Below are positions 55,529 through 64,000 of a stretch of DNA of 64,000 bases, piece after piece. Position numbers and translations under genes: made by a program. Each line of letters begins with the position of its first letter. Within the stretch, counting starts at the first letter, position 1. This DNA is from Alishewanella longhuensis. Lineage in GTDB: Bacteria > Pseudomonadota > Gammaproteobacteria > Enterobacterales > Alteromonadaceae. The stretch covers positions 531,739-595,738 of the forward strand of contig NZ_BNAO01000001.1 of NCBI RefSeq assembly GCF_014653435.1. The letters are read 5' to 3'. The notes below the pieces were generated by a model. The model made no database searches. It was not told where the DNA came from and saw only the letters and a program-made list of their open reading frames with translations.

Positions 55529-56566
55529 ATGCGCATTTGGACGTACATTATTGTTAGCTGTATTATTAACTGTCTTTCCGGGGGCTTTAGTGCGCCCCTT
55601 TTCGCGACTGAGCCTGAGCCTATCGCGCAGCCATGGCAAGTACAGCCAGTATCTGTAAAGCACCCTGCTATGCTTGAGGTTGTTGCTGCAGATGCCCGGT
55701 TGGAGCTATTGGCCAAAGGTTTTCGATGGTCAGAAGGCCCTGTTGTTGAGCCTGCAAGTGGCGATGTTTTATTCTCTGATGTGCCAGAGAATATTGTCTA
55801 TCGCTGGAGTGCGTCGCAGGGGTTAAGTGTCTATTTAAAGCCATCGGGTTATACCGGCATCTACCCTGAAGATAACTTACAGCAAGGCGCTAATGGTCTG
55901 ATTTTTAATAGCGATAATCAGTTGGTTTTGGCGCAGCATGGCGACAGACGCTTAGCAATTTTACAAGATGCAGCAACGTCGGTACCGCAATATCTTACTT
56001 TGGCGGGCGAGTATCAGAATAAGCTTTTTAACAGCCCGAACGATTTAGTGCAGCACAGCAGCGGTGCCTATTATTTTACCGATCCGCCCTATGGTTTAAA
56101 AGGCGCAGATAACGCCGCGCAAAAGCAACAACAGGCTAACGGTATCTATCGGGTAAGCGTGGATGGCAGCGTTAGCCTGCTGGCTGCCAATTTAACCCGG
56201 CCTAATGGTTTAGCCTTTTCGCCGGATGAGCAGTGGCTTTATGTTGCAAATTCAGACCCGGCTGCGGCACAGTGGTGGCGTTATCCTGTGCAAGCCGATG
56301 GCCAGTTAGGCGCAGCTGAATTGTTTTTTGATGCTACGGCTGTCGCACAAAGCACCCATGGCTTACCCGATGGCTTAAAGATATTGCCTTCTGGCATCTT
56401 ACTTGCCACCGGGCCTGGCGGGGTTTGGGTTATTTCGCCAACGGCTGAACACTTAGGCACCATCCTAACCGGTGTTGCAGCTGCTAATGTCGCATTAAGT
56501 TTGGATAACGACTGGCTTTATATTACCGCAAGTCAGTATTTGTTAAGGATTAAGCTGGCGCCTTGA
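55529..56566 (+). CDS. Exported SMP-30/gluconolactonase-family hydrolase
   Basis: 345 residues with a signal peptide (cleavage near FATE, about 27). The six-bladed propeller family signatures include RWSEGPVVEPASGDVLFSD (metal ligand Glu), NSPNDLVQHSSGAYYFTDPPYG (Asn ligand) and RPNGLAFSPDEQWLYVANSD (Asp ligand). It should hydrolyse a sugar lactone or related ester in the periplasm; the substrate is unknown. An AAGGTGAG site precedes the ATG. Confidence 0.92.
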   Translation: MRIWTYIIVSCIINCLSGGFSAPLFATEPEPIAQPWQVQPVSVKHPAMLEVVAADARLELLAKGFRWSEGPVVEPASGDVLFSDVPENIVYRWSASQGLSVYLKPSGYTGIYPEDNLQQGANGLIFNSDNQLVLAQHGDRRLAILQDAATSVPQYLTLAGEYQNKLFNSPNDLVQHSSGAYYFTDPPYGLKGADNAAQKQQQANGIYRVSVDGSVSLLAANLTRPNGLAFSPDEQWLYVANSDPAAAQWWRYPVQADGQLGAAELFFDATAVAQSTHGLPDGLKILPSGILLATGPGGVWVISPTAEHLGTILTGVAAANVALSLDNDWLYITASQYLLRIKLAP

Positions 56567-56665
56567 TTGCTACTGCACCCATTTTTAATCTGGCCGCCAG
56601 GAGTTATTTGGGTTAGGGTGAATAGCCCGGCTAGCATTTTCTGCCCTTAGAGTGAGCTAAAATTA

Positions 56666-57271
56666 ATGAATTACCTTACTGTGTTAACTGCCTTAGGCTT
56701 TGCTGTCGCGATACCGGGTGTTGCTAAAACACCGGCGTTAACGTCTTCGTCTGCTGCTTTTGAGCAGTTTTTTCAGCAATTGAGCCTGCAATGCGGTAAG
56801 GCGTATCCGGGTAAGCTGACCCTGGAGCCGGAAGGTGACGATATGCTAACCGGTACTGAGTTATTGATTGTGCATTTTCGCGAATGCACTGATTCGCAAT
56901 TAAAGGTGCCTTTTCATATTGAGCTGGAAGCCACTGCAGACTGGAACCGTTCCCGTACCTGGATCTTTACGAAACACGCCGATAAGCTGGAGCTGCGCCA
57001 TGATCATCGTACGAAAGAAGGTGATGACGACAAGGTCACCATGTACGGTGGGTTTTCTTATGGAGAGGGTACGGTTATCCGGCATGAGTTTCAGTCAGTA
57101 GAGAGAACGGCGGAGTCAGGTTATTTTCGCGGCTGGCGCATCGAAATTGAACCAGGGGTACGTTATACCTATGGCACGGTGCGCGGCAGTGAATGGAGCT
57201 GGCGTATCGATTTTGACTTAAGCCAGCCGCTTGCTGAGTTACCACCCGCGCCCTGGGGCCATAGCGAATAG
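56666..57271 (+). CDS. Exported protein of unknown function
   Basis: 201 residues with a signal peptide (MNYLTVLTALGFAVAIPGVA). The mature part is beta-rich, with two cysteines (QCGKAYPG and RECTDS) that could pair, and charged patches such as HDHRTKEGDDDK. It lies 99 bases after the SMP-30 gene on the same strand. I do not recognise the family. Confidence 0.72.
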   Translation: MNYLTVLTALGFAVAIPGVAKTPALTSSSAAFEQFFQQLSLQCGKAYPGKLTLEPEGDDMLTGTELLIVHFRECTDSQLKVPFHIELEATADWNRSRTWIFTKHADKLELRHDHRTKEGDDDKVTMYGGFSYGEGTVIRHEFQSVERTAESGYFRGWRIEIEPGVRYTYGTVRGSEWSWRIDFDLSQPLAELPPAPWGHSE

Positions 57272-57323
57272 CTGGGTCGGCTACTACGAGGCGGCAGTTT
57301 GCCTGGTAGCGTGGTTGCAGTGG

Positions 57324-57899
57324 CTAATATTGCGTGTCGTAGTCGTTATGATCGAAATCGTCACCATCACTGTCATCTGCCGTCATTAGCGTCAGAATTT
57401 CAGTAATTTTTGTTTCGTAACGTTTTAAGGCGGCTTGGTCGGCGTTCGTTAAACACGAGCGAATAACTTTATTTAGCTGCTGCATTTGTAGCATGCTTTT
57501 ACCAATAGCTGAGTTTGCATCCGGTGTAATATCGTATTGTTGTAAATGCGCTGCCATTGCAGTTAAAGCTTGCGACGTCACTTTCATACTCAGCTCATAG
57601 TATTCGGCGCCCGAGCGGAAGCCATACTGTTTAATTAGCTCTTCAAACTGACGCACCTGCGCCTGGGTGACATTGTCTTGGTTAAACGACTGATAGTGTT
57701 TTTGCCAATCACAATGTGGCGCTAATACTAAATTCGGCTCAACTTGGTTGTCATCTTGAAATTGCTGATCCAAAGCACGCACTGCCGCATGGCTGGCTTG
57801 CAATCGATCAAGGTTTTCTGCGGTAATCAGGGTACTGGCCTGGCAGCTAAAGGCCAGTAAGCTAGTTAATATTAACGAAAACGGTATCAGCTTGCGCAT
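57324..57899 (-). CDS. Exported helical protein with acidic tail
   Basis: 191 residues with a signal peptide (cleavage after CQA, about 22). The mature part is mostly helical with two cysteines (HCDW and RSCL). The last 17 residues are strongly acidic (DDSDGDDFDHNDYD). Monocistronic. No family is recognised. Confidence 0.72.
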   Translation of the reverse strand: MRKLIPFSLILTSLLAFSCQASTLITAENLDRLQASHAAVRALDQQFQDDNQVEPNLVLAPHCDWQKHYQSFNQDNVTQAQVRQFEELIKQYGFRSGAEYYELSMKVTSQALTAMAAHLQQYDITPDANSAIGKSMLQMQQLNKVIRSCLTNADQAALKRYETKITEILTLMTADDSDGDDFDHNDYDTQY

Positions 57900-57998
57900 G
57901 TTAAATCCTTTATACCTTCGAGAAGTTGTAAATATGTTAGGTGTTTTTCGCTAAAAATTAAAGGCTGATGACAAAGGTAGACTGCTGCAGAGTTACAA

Positions 57999-58060
57999 AA
58001 AGCCATGCGAAGCAATGCTTGGCGTACATAAAGCAAATCGCTCGGTCATCGCACGGCTTT
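57999..58060. repeat. Long inverted repeat with internal palindrome
   Basis: Arms AAAGCCATGCGA (57999-58010) and TCGCACGGCTTT (58049-58060) pair with one G-U wobble around a 38-base loop that contains AAGCA-A-TGCTT (58010-58020). No T-run. Between two leftward genes; possible structured RNA or repeat element. Confidence 0.45.
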
Positions 58061-58138
58061 GGGGCTTTGGTTAGCAGCCGCAACTGTAGTGGAGCCTTTT
58101 AACACACTTCCATTTACTTATTGCGGCTATCCGGTGTC

Positions 58139-58387
58139 TTAGCGATAAAAAGCTTCAACAGTGCCTTTGGCGGTCATCAGCAGTGGCTGGCCACGGCGAT
58201 CTAACGCCTTAGCCGAGGCAATTTTTACCCAACCTTCGCTAATGCAATATTCTTCTACATCAAAGCGTTCTTTGCCATTTAGCTTAATACCCACTTCATG
58301 CTCAAATACTGCAGCATTGTAGAACTTGCTACGCGGGTTTACTGATAAACGGTCTGGTAAAGCTGGGCGGGTAGTGGTGTCGTTCAT
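58139..58387 (-). CDS. DUF3297-family small protein
   Basis: 82 residues from the ATG at 58387 (MNDTTTRPALPDRLS); the frame is open to 58450 but the family begins here. LPDRLSVNPRSKFYNAAVFEHEVGIKLNG and EEYCISEGWVKI are diagnostic of DUF3297. Cytoplasmic, function unknown. No strong ribosome site. Confidence 0.88.
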   Translation of the reverse strand: MNDTTTRPALPDRLSVNPRSKFYNAAVFEHEVGIKLNGKERFDVEEYCISEGWVKIASAKALDRRGQPLLMTAKGTVEAFYR

Positions 58388-58720
58388 GGTGGTTTTTCTT
58401 AAGTAAAATAAAAGTGTGGCCATTGTAGGCAAAGCCAGCATTTTGCTCAAGCGTAAAGCATAATCGCCGGCCAGCTTTGAGTGTTAATGCTACTTTTTTG
58501 CGGTTTTCTGGGGTTTTATGTTGCTTTTTTTGGGTGTTCGGTAAACATTGAATTGGCCTTGGTTAATTTCTTTCGTAAGCTCTATTTACTTTATTTTGAC
58601 CCGTTGTTACTCTCATCATGGTCATGTACCTATTATCACAAGCACAAGGATTGTCGCTGTCAGCTAAAACTTGGCTAATAGCTTGTCCTTCATTACTCAC
58701 CTAATGTGGAAATTATTAAG
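58388..58720. other. Divergent intergenic region
   Basis: 333 bases, T-rich on the plus strand. A weak candidate promoter for the downstream gene is TTGTCG (58651-58656) with GCTAAT (58674-58679) at 17 bases. A 65-codon open frame (58481-58678) has no ribosome site and a cysteine-rich, unlikely composition. Nothing else seen. Confidence 0.5.
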
Positions 58721-61411
58721 ATGCGCAAAACCTTTTTGGCGGGCCTGCTGCTAAGTCTGTTTTCGGTGTCAGCTCAACCGCTAGTATCACCAAGCTCCAA
58801 TACTAATGCGTTACATCCAGCACAAGATTACTTTAGCCAAGCCATTACTTTTGAGGTGGACCAGGTCTTAGATGAAGGCATTTTGGCCTATGCCAATCTT
58901 GTCGCTCAAGGCGATAAGGTTACGGTAGTAAGTAGTAGCAAGGGACTAGCTATTCTCGAAACGGGCGAAGAAGGATATCAATTAGTTCAGCAGTTATTAT
59001 TTAGTGACTTAGGTTATCCCGAGAATACGCATGTTAATCAGCTTATGGTGGCAGCAAGCGATAAATGGCTGATGCTAGTTGTAAACGACACCATAGTGAG
59101 TATGCCTCTTGATATCAACTATCAGGTTGATGTGACACAGTTAAGTTCTATACCGAGCCAGTATGGTACTTTGTATTTAGCCGGTGAGCTTGCCGTTTTA
59201 GACTTGGGTTCTGTGATAGAAACTTATGGCATTGCCGCTACAACAGGCAGGTTAACCAAGCTTAGCGACTTTGCAAAGACAGATCCTGTTAGCAATCTAG
59301 CGGTGAGCGACGGGCTATTGCTACTGGGTTATTCTAGTTGGGCCAATACGGAAGATAATTTAGTTATTTATCGGTTTGATGATAATAATTGGCAACGCGT
59401 TGCCAGTCATAAAATGGACCCCGATCAGTGGGGTAATTATTACGTGGATCACCTGACAATAAGCCCCAGTGGTCGTAGTATTATTTATGGTGGCAATAGC
59501 ACCAGTTATGTTTTCCAATTTGATCCAGCTACGGCTCAGCTTACAGAAATTAACCATGGTTTTAACCTATTTGATTTTTATACCAACGACATTAGATATT
59601 TAACTGATAACAGTGTTCTGCTTAGAACCTATGATGGTTTGCGCTTAATTAACCCACAAAATAGGCAAGTGATTGCTACGGCTGATCTTTCTAATTTCCA
59701 GTCGTCTAACTTTTTACGTCATTTAGATGTGCAGCCCACAGCCATTACCTTATTAAGCAATGCTGGTTTACTGCAGCTTGATGCCACTACTTTGATACAA
59801 AAAAGGGTACTTAAGCCAGGTGAGCAGGATATAGTACTTAATTTTGGTATGTCTCCTAAGCTTTATAAATTAAACGAACAGTCGTTTTTACAACGTGACG
59901 AGCAGACCTTAAGACTGTTTAAATTCAATGAGCTCGGTTTGCCGGAGCAAATTCAATCTAGCTCGATGTTAGAGCTGCTGGTCCACAATAATTTTTACTT
60001 TAATTTTGAAATGCGAGCTCTGGGTGAGGGGCTTTTTGTATTTCTTTCAGGTCCTCAATACACCTTAGTGCGGCAAGATCCACAAACTGCGTTATTACAA
60101 AATGTCAGCCATGGTATTTTAACAGGGCGAGATGGTAACCCGCTGTACTACACTAATAATGCTATCGCTGTACTAGGTAATCATCTGGTTATGGGTAGTG
60201 GTGATACTCTGAGTTTGTATAGTTTAACGCCTAGCAATCAGCTGCAATTTGTTGACGCACTGGTAAATGGTGCCTCTGGCGTTAGCGGGATCGCACACAT
60301 TGATATGTTGCTGCAAATGGGTAATAACCTTTACACGGTTGATAATCGACAGCAGAAAATTAGCCACTTTTTCCTTAATAACAATCGTTTACAGCAAAAG
60401 AAAGTTTATAGCGGTTTGTCTTTCCCTGGTTTTACCAATTTTTACCAAAGAAACGATCTTATCACTTTGCTAAGTAACCAGTACTTGCAAGTGCTAAAAG
60501 TTGCAGAGAATGGCGATTTAACCTTTCTGGGAAACCAGTTTTTGCAAACGGATAATCAAACGTGGTTGCCAATTGGTGAGCGTTTTGTTGCCGTAAGGAA
60601 TTGGGATGGTTTTCATATTTTAGAGCAAGACGATACTAATGGTGCTTGGGCCAATAGTTTACAGCTCAGTAACGAACAGCTTTGGCAAGATCACCAATTT
60701 AATCAAAGTAGCCTGGTGTCCTTAGCCGGTAGTTTGGGTATTTATGGCCCGAATGCGCAGCGTTTATTAAAATTTAAGCATAATAGCGCACCTTTTGTTC
60801 CAGATAGCACTAAACTGAACCTGACCCTGAATCAGGGCCAGCGTTTTGAGCTGGCGTTGCCTACAGTGATTCGTGATGAAGAAGATGCGGAGTTAACCTT
60901 TACGCTTGAACAGGGTGCAGCGGCTTTTAGTATCAATACTAATAATCAGTTGGTATTTACTGGTCAAAGCAGCCAGTCAGGTCGTATCGCCGTCGTTGCC
61001 GCAGATCCTGCTGAGTTAAGCTCGGGGATTGTATTTACCTATCAACTGAATTTGGCACCCACCCTTTCAGGTACTTTACCGGCGTTCAGTGTCGAAGAAG
61101 GCGCACCGCTACAAATAGAGTTAGCACAATATTTTACCGATCCTGAAGGCAAAGCAGTTCAATTTGCACTGGCTACCGGACAAGCTGACTTAACACTGTC
61201 TAGCACGGGGTTGCTAACTGGACGATTAAATAGTGCGGGCACGGCAACAGTAAACTTCAATGTGTCAGATGCCGCAGGGGCCATTTCTGCGCAATCGTTA
61301 CAAATTAATGTTACCGCTAAACCTAAAAAGAGTTCTGGCGGTAGTGTTAGCGGCTGGTTGCTAGGCCTACTCATGGCGACAGCACTGGTAAGAGTAAGCC
61401 GCAGACGCTAA
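58721..61411 (+). CDS. Large exported protein with GlyGly-CTERM sorting signal
   Basis: 896 residues from the ATG at 58721; a GTG five codons upstream is in frame. The signal peptide ends near SVSAQ (about 19). Residues 30-680 show repeating beta-propeller-like blades with no catalytic motif. Two cadherin/Ig-like segments follow (about 690-785 and 785-865: PSSFVPDSTKL..., GTLPAFSVEEGAPLQIELAQYFTD). The C-terminus is SSGGSVSGWLLGLLMATALVRVSRRR, in form a GlyGly-CTERM anchor: Gly/Ser-rich stretch, hydrophobic helix and basic end. Such proteins are processed by rhombosortase. A T-rich terminator follows. Confidence 0.85.
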   Translation: MRKTFLAGLLLSLFSVSAQPLVSPSSNTNALHPAQDYFSQAITFEVDQVLDEGILAYANLVAQGDKVTVVSSSKGLAILETGEEGYQLVQQLLFSDLGYPENTHVNQLMVAASDKWLMLVVNDTIVSMPLDINYQVDVTQLSSIPSQYGTLYLAGELAVLDLGSVIETYGIAATTGRLTKLSDFAKTDPVSNLAVSDGLLLLGYSSWANTEDNLVIYRFDDNNWQRVASHKMDPDQWGNYYVDHLTISPSGRSIIYGGNSTSYVFQFDPATAQLTEINHGFNLFDFYTNDIRYLTDNSVLLRTYDGLRLINPQNRQVIATADLSNFQSSNFLRHLDVQPTAITLLSNAGLLQLDATTLIQKRVLKPGEQDIVLNFGMSPKLYKLNEQSFLQRDEQTLRLFKFNELGLPEQIQSSSMLELLVHNNFYFNFEMRALGEGLFVFLSGPQYTLVRQDPQTALLQNVSHGILTGRDGNPLYYTNNAIAVLGNHLVMGSGDTLSLYSLTPSNQLQFVDALVNGASGVSGIAHIDMLLQMGNNLYTVDNRQQKISHFFLNNNRLQQKKVYSGLSFPGFTNFYQRNDLITLLSNQYLQVLKVAENGDLTFLGNQFLQTDNQTWLPIGERFVAVRNWDGFHILEQDDTNGAWANSLQLSNEQLWQDHQFNQSSLVSLAGSLGIYGPNAQRLLKFKHNSAPFVPDSTKLNLTLNQGQRFELALPTVIRDEEDAELTFTLEQGAAAFSINTNNQLVFTGQSSQSGRIAVVAADPAELSSGIVFTYQLNLAPTLSGTLPAFSVEEGAPLQIELAQYFTDPEGKAVQFALATGQADLTLSSTGLLTGRLNSAGTATVNFNVSDAAGAISAQSLQINVTAKPKKSSGGSVSGWLLGLLMATALVRVSRRR

Positions 61412-61437
61412 AAAATTAGAAGCCATTAAGCTACTTT

Positions 61438-61462
61438 AAGCCCCGCTGTTTGGGGCTTTTTT
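61438..61462 (+). terminator. Terminator of the GlyGly-CTERM gene
   Basis: Perfect 7-bp stem AAGCCCC/GGGGCTT with a seven-base loop, followed by T-run TTTT. Confidence 0.88.
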
Positions 61463-61493
61463 ATTACTTTGCTGTGATAATAGCCGCTATTTA

Positions 61494-62267
61494 TTAATCA
61501 ACCTGCGGCAGCGGCGGGTTGGCGAATAATGTGACTCTGGATATCACAATTTGCTGCCAAAGCTGCTCGCGGCTTGGTTCATCGAGTTTGCTGCTACGTT
61601 TGCTTATGGCCAAAAACAGATCTTGTCGTAAAAAGGCGGGCTCAATTTTGCGAATTTTGTGTGCTTGCGGGTGCTCTGCTAACTGTGCTTCGGCTACGCT
61701 CCCTGGTAAAACATAGCCATCGAGGCGGTTGTTTAATACCAGCGCCAAACCAGAACCTATCGATGAATCGAGCGGTTGTAATACGCCCAGCTGTTTTAAT
61801 TTGTGTTCAGCTACATAACCTTTTGGCGCTGCCAGGCCATAATGCACACCGGTAATTTGCTCACCATCCCAGTGCAAGGCGCTATCGGCTAAAGCATAGA
61901 TATAGTAGTTCACAAAGGTTAGGCGCTTTTCTGTATCAGGTAGCTGTTGCTGTAGCGGAAAGTAAAAGTTTTCAGCTCGTTCAGCTGTCCAACCCACACC
62001 TATAGCAGCATCCATTTGCCCTCTGCTCGCTTCTGCTAAACAGCGCCGCCAGGGTAGGCGATGTAACTGATACGGCAGCTGTTGTTGTTGCAACGCATGC
62101 GCAACTACTGCAGCGTGAAAGCCGGCAATACGTTCGTTGCCAATTTGCAATTGCGGTAGGTTCGGTGTCTCGTCAAAAGACTCATAACAAAGTTGTAAAG
62201 GGCGTTGCGCGTGCGCCATATTGCTGCACAGTAACAGTAGTGTGGCCCTAAGTAGGTGTTTTAGCAT
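61494..62267 (-). CDS. Periplasmic solute-binding protein (SBP_bac_3-like)
   Basis: 257 residues with a signal peptide (cleavage after AHA, about 20). Features of family-3 amino-acid-binding proteins: LCYESF, GNERIAGFHAAVVAHALQQQ, LPWRRCLAEASRGQMDAAIGVGWTAER, YALADSALHW and a C-terminal lobe with LNNRLDGYVLPGS. No ABC permease or ATPase adjoins, so it may be an orphan receptor. Monocistronic. Confidence 0.88.
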   Translation of the reverse strand: MLKHLLRATLLLLCSNMAHAQRPLQLCYESFDETPNLPQLQIGNERIAGFHAAVVAHALQQQQLPYQLHRLPWRRCLAEASRGQMDAAIGVGWTAERAENFYFPLQQQLPDTEKRLTFVNYYIYALADSALHWDGEQITGVHYGLAAPKGYVAEHKLKQLGVLQPLDSSIGSGLALVLNNRLDGYVLPGSVAEAQLAEHPQAHKIRKIEPAFLRQDLFLAISKRSSKLDEPSREQLWQQIVISRVTLFANPPLPQVD

Positions 62268-62464
62268 ATTGCGCCAATAACTTTGGGTGAATGCACTTAT
62301 CTTAGCGCAGTTATGTCATTAATTGTGGTGAAATAAGGTGAGACTTAGCAAAGATTGTTAAAAACAGCATCGTCAGTTGCACAGGTTTTAGCTTGCCAGT
62401 ATGCAGCTCGATAAATAGGCACTGAAATTCGGTTAGCTCGTTACTCTGGGGCTTTGGTTGGAAT

Positions 62465-62492
62465 AAAAAAGGCAGTGGTTTAAGCCACTGCC
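62465..62492 (-). terminator. Terminator of the subtilase gene
   Basis: Perfect 8-bp stem GGCAGTGG/CCACTGCC with a six-base loop; on the minus strand it is followed by T6 (plus-strand A6 at 62465-62470). It lies 25 bases beyond the stop. Confidence 0.88.
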
Positions 62493-62516
62493 TGAGGAGC
62501 ATAAAGTCTATGGCAG

Positions 62517-64000
62517 TTACGGATTATAACTTACCGTTAAAGTCACTCCAGTAAAGCTGCTATATGCACGGATACTTACATGCCACACGTCAGCTGCTGG
62601 GTTATTGAAGTTGCAGCTTTCGTTATTACCCTGCAGGTAAGGACGGCAATCAAAGGTCGTGGTGGTTGGTCTGCTACCACGACGTACATACAGATCAGCA
62701 TCCCCTGTGCCACCGGCAATGGTTGCCGTTAAGGTTTGCATACCTGCCGGTACGGTAACGGTATAGTGCAGCCAGTTATTGGTGGTGGCAGATAAATTAC
62801 TGACACTGCCGCCGCCACCGGTACCACCAGTGCCTTGTGCCGCTAGCACTGCGGCATTGGCATCAACAATCCCTACACCACAGCCACTGCAACTTGCTGG
62901 GAAGCTACGTGCGGTATTTTTCAGAATCGTTTCAATTTCATCGGGTGTTGCGTTAGGTTTAGCTTGTTTGATCAGTGCAGCGACACCGGCAACATGGGGT
63001 GCTGCCATTGAGGTGCCCTGACTATAACCATAGTTATCGTTACCCGGTGTAGTGGTACCGCTATTGTAAGTTGATAGTACGCCGTTTGGATCGTTAGCCG
63101 AGCTCATTTGGCCACCTGGTGCGGCGACATCTACGCTACTGCCAAAGTTAGAATAACTGGCACGGCCACCCTGGCGGTTAGTAGCGGCAACGTTAATTAC
63201 GCCATTACAATTGCCTGGGTTAAAGTTGTTGGCGTTGGCATTGCTATTACCTGCGGCAACCACTACGGCTGCACCACGGCTACGCGCTTGATTGATTGCA
63301 TTTTGGGTGGTGGTGGAACAGCTACCTGAGCCACCAAGACTCATATTAATCACACTGGCCGGATTAGGGTTAGCAGGCACGCCACTTACGGTACCGCCCG
63401 CGGCCCAGATAATGCCGTCAGCGATATCTGAGGTGTAACCGCCACATTTTCCTAATACCCGTACTGGAACGATCTTTGCGTTAAAGGCAACACCCGCAAC
63501 GCCAGTGTTATTGTTACTTACCGCAGCAATAGTGCCGGCAACATGAGTACCATGCCAGCTGGAAGCTCTAAATGATGTGGGTTGCCCATTACCGCATTCC
63601 CCGGCGTTAGTCCAATCACCAGGATCGCGGGCGTCGTTATCGCGGCCGTTACCATCGTTACCAATAAAGGCATCGGAAATCATATCGTAACCCGGCAGCA
63701 AGTTAGCGTTTAAGTCCGGATGTGGCCGATAACCGGTATCCAATACTGCGACGACCACACCTTGGCCAGTGGCTTTATCCCAAGCGGCCGGTGCCCGGAT
63801 GCCACCGACATTTTCATAGTAATGCCATTGATTGGTATAAAGCGTATCGTTAGGCGTTAGCGTAGGTTGTAGTAATTGATCTTCTTCCACAAATTCTACT
63901 TCATCATCCATTGCCAGTTGGCGCAGCAGTTCGGCGGTTTCATTTACTGATAAACGACGCTCAGCGCCAAACACTGCATGGCGCTCTAGTGCCGCTTCCC
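62517..64000 (-). CDS. Subtilisin-family serine protease with C-terminal PPC domain (5' partial)
   Basis: The frame is open through base 64000, so the signal peptide and start are outside; a GTG at 63974 is internal. The visible N-terminal part (about 35 residues, ERRLSVNETAELLRQLAMDDEVEFVEEDQ) is the end of an I9-type propeptide. The S8 domain has catalytic Asp (VVAVLDTGYRPHPDL), His (SWHGTHVAGTIAA) and Ser (GYSQGTSMAAPHVAGVAALI). A Gly-rich linker leads to a C-terminal PPC domain (about 390-485: GMQTLTATIAGGTGDADLYVRRG), which is often cleaved off after secretion. Secreted protease of the marine gammaproteobacterial type. Confidence 0.95.
   Translation of the reverse strand, partial: EAALERHAVFGAERRLSVNETAELLRQLAMDDEVEFVEEDQLLQPTLTPNDTLYTNQWHYYENVGGIRAPAAWDKATGQGVVVAVLDTGYRPHPDLNANLLPGYDMISDAFIGNDGNGRDNDARDPGDWTNAGECGNGQPTSFRASSWHGTHVAGTIAAVSNNNTGVAGVAFNAKIVPVRVLGKCGGYTSDIADGIIWAAGGTVSGVPANPNPASVINMSLGGSGSCSTTTQNAINQARSRGAAVVVAAGNSNANANNFNPGNCNGVINVAATNRQGGRASYSNFGSSVDVAAPGGQMSSANDPNGVLSTYNSGTTTPGNDNYGYSQGTSMAAPHVAGVAALIKQAKPNATPDEIETILKNTARSFPASCSGCGVGIVDANAAVLAAQGTGGTGGGGSVSNLSATTNNWLHYTVTVPAGMQTLTATIAGGTGDADLYVRRGSRPTTTTFDCRPYLQGNNESCNFNNPAADVWHVSIRAYSSFTGVTLTVSYNP

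Noticed and set aside
58481-58678. 65-codon frame in the intergenic region before the GlyGly-CTERM gene
   Set aside because: No ribosome site, unusual Cys/Phe/Leu composition; likely chance.
62311-62502. 63-codon minus-strand frame between subtilase and binding-protein genes
   Set aside because: Overlaps the subtilase terminator and has no ribosome site or recognisable product.

Overview
The window reads as a chromosomal segment of a free-living, aerobic gammaproteobacterium of the Alteromonadales type. The Rheinheimera/Alishewanella/Arsukibacterium group is my best guess. Grounds are the PdhR-aceE-aceF-lpd order with E. coli-like PdhR boxes, nadC/ampD/ampE just upstream of it, an acrAB-type pump, a large TonB-dependent receptor, a GlyGly-CTERM protein and heavy investment in cyclic-di-GMP signalling. 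This placement is inference; there is no rRNA in the window. I see no tRNA, rRNA, insertion sequence, prophage or CRISPR array. Both ends cut genes: the first gene and the last (a subtilase) lack their 5' ends.

Layout. 1-8.3 kb: a truncated PAS/GAF/GGDEF/EAL/REC sensor with its own histidine kinase, a small charged secreted protein, and a CBS4-PAS-GGDEF-EAL protein. 8.6-10.1 kb: a trhP (yegQ)-type tRNA hydroxylase with a 4Fe-4S ferredoxin. 10.2-14.8 kb: a TonB-dependent receptor and a GAF-GGDEF-EAL protein whose GGDEF site is degenerate. 15.2-20.1 kb: an RND efflux pair with a TetR repressor and a recognisable operator between the -35 and -10 boxes. 20.3-24.2 kb: an NhaC antiporter, an M14 peptidase and an NlpE/META lipoprotein.

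24.3-32.1 kb is the most coherent metabolic block. NamZ, MurQ, a BadF-type sugar kinase and a sodium:solute symporter run leftward. An exported NagZ-type hexosaminidase and NagX run rightward from a shared divergent promoter region that carries a strong palindrome. Together they spell a PTS-independent route for recovering N-acetylmuramic acid and N-acetylglucosamine from murein. AmpD and AmpE, also linked to murein recycling, lie 2 kb away. Between them are a CSD-DUF1294 protein, NadC and a retropepsin-like protease. 35.9-39.8 kb: an ABC exporter and a response-regulator phosphatase/STAS partner-switching pair.

39.8-47.1 kb: pdhR-aceE-aceF-lpd, with two perfect PdhR boxes exactly 147 bp apart and three lipoyl domains in AceF. 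47.1-51 kb is more accessory in character: a parDE-type toxin-antitoxin pair, a DUF4826-like protein, a thioredoxin-like protein, a NERD membrane protein and a barnase/barstar-type RNase-inhibitor pair. 51-64 kb carries mainly exported proteins: a beta-helix lipoprotein, an SMP-30 lactonase, several unrecognised secreted proteins, a rhombosortase-type GlyGly-CTERM protein, a periplasmic solute-binding protein and a subtilase with a PPC domain.
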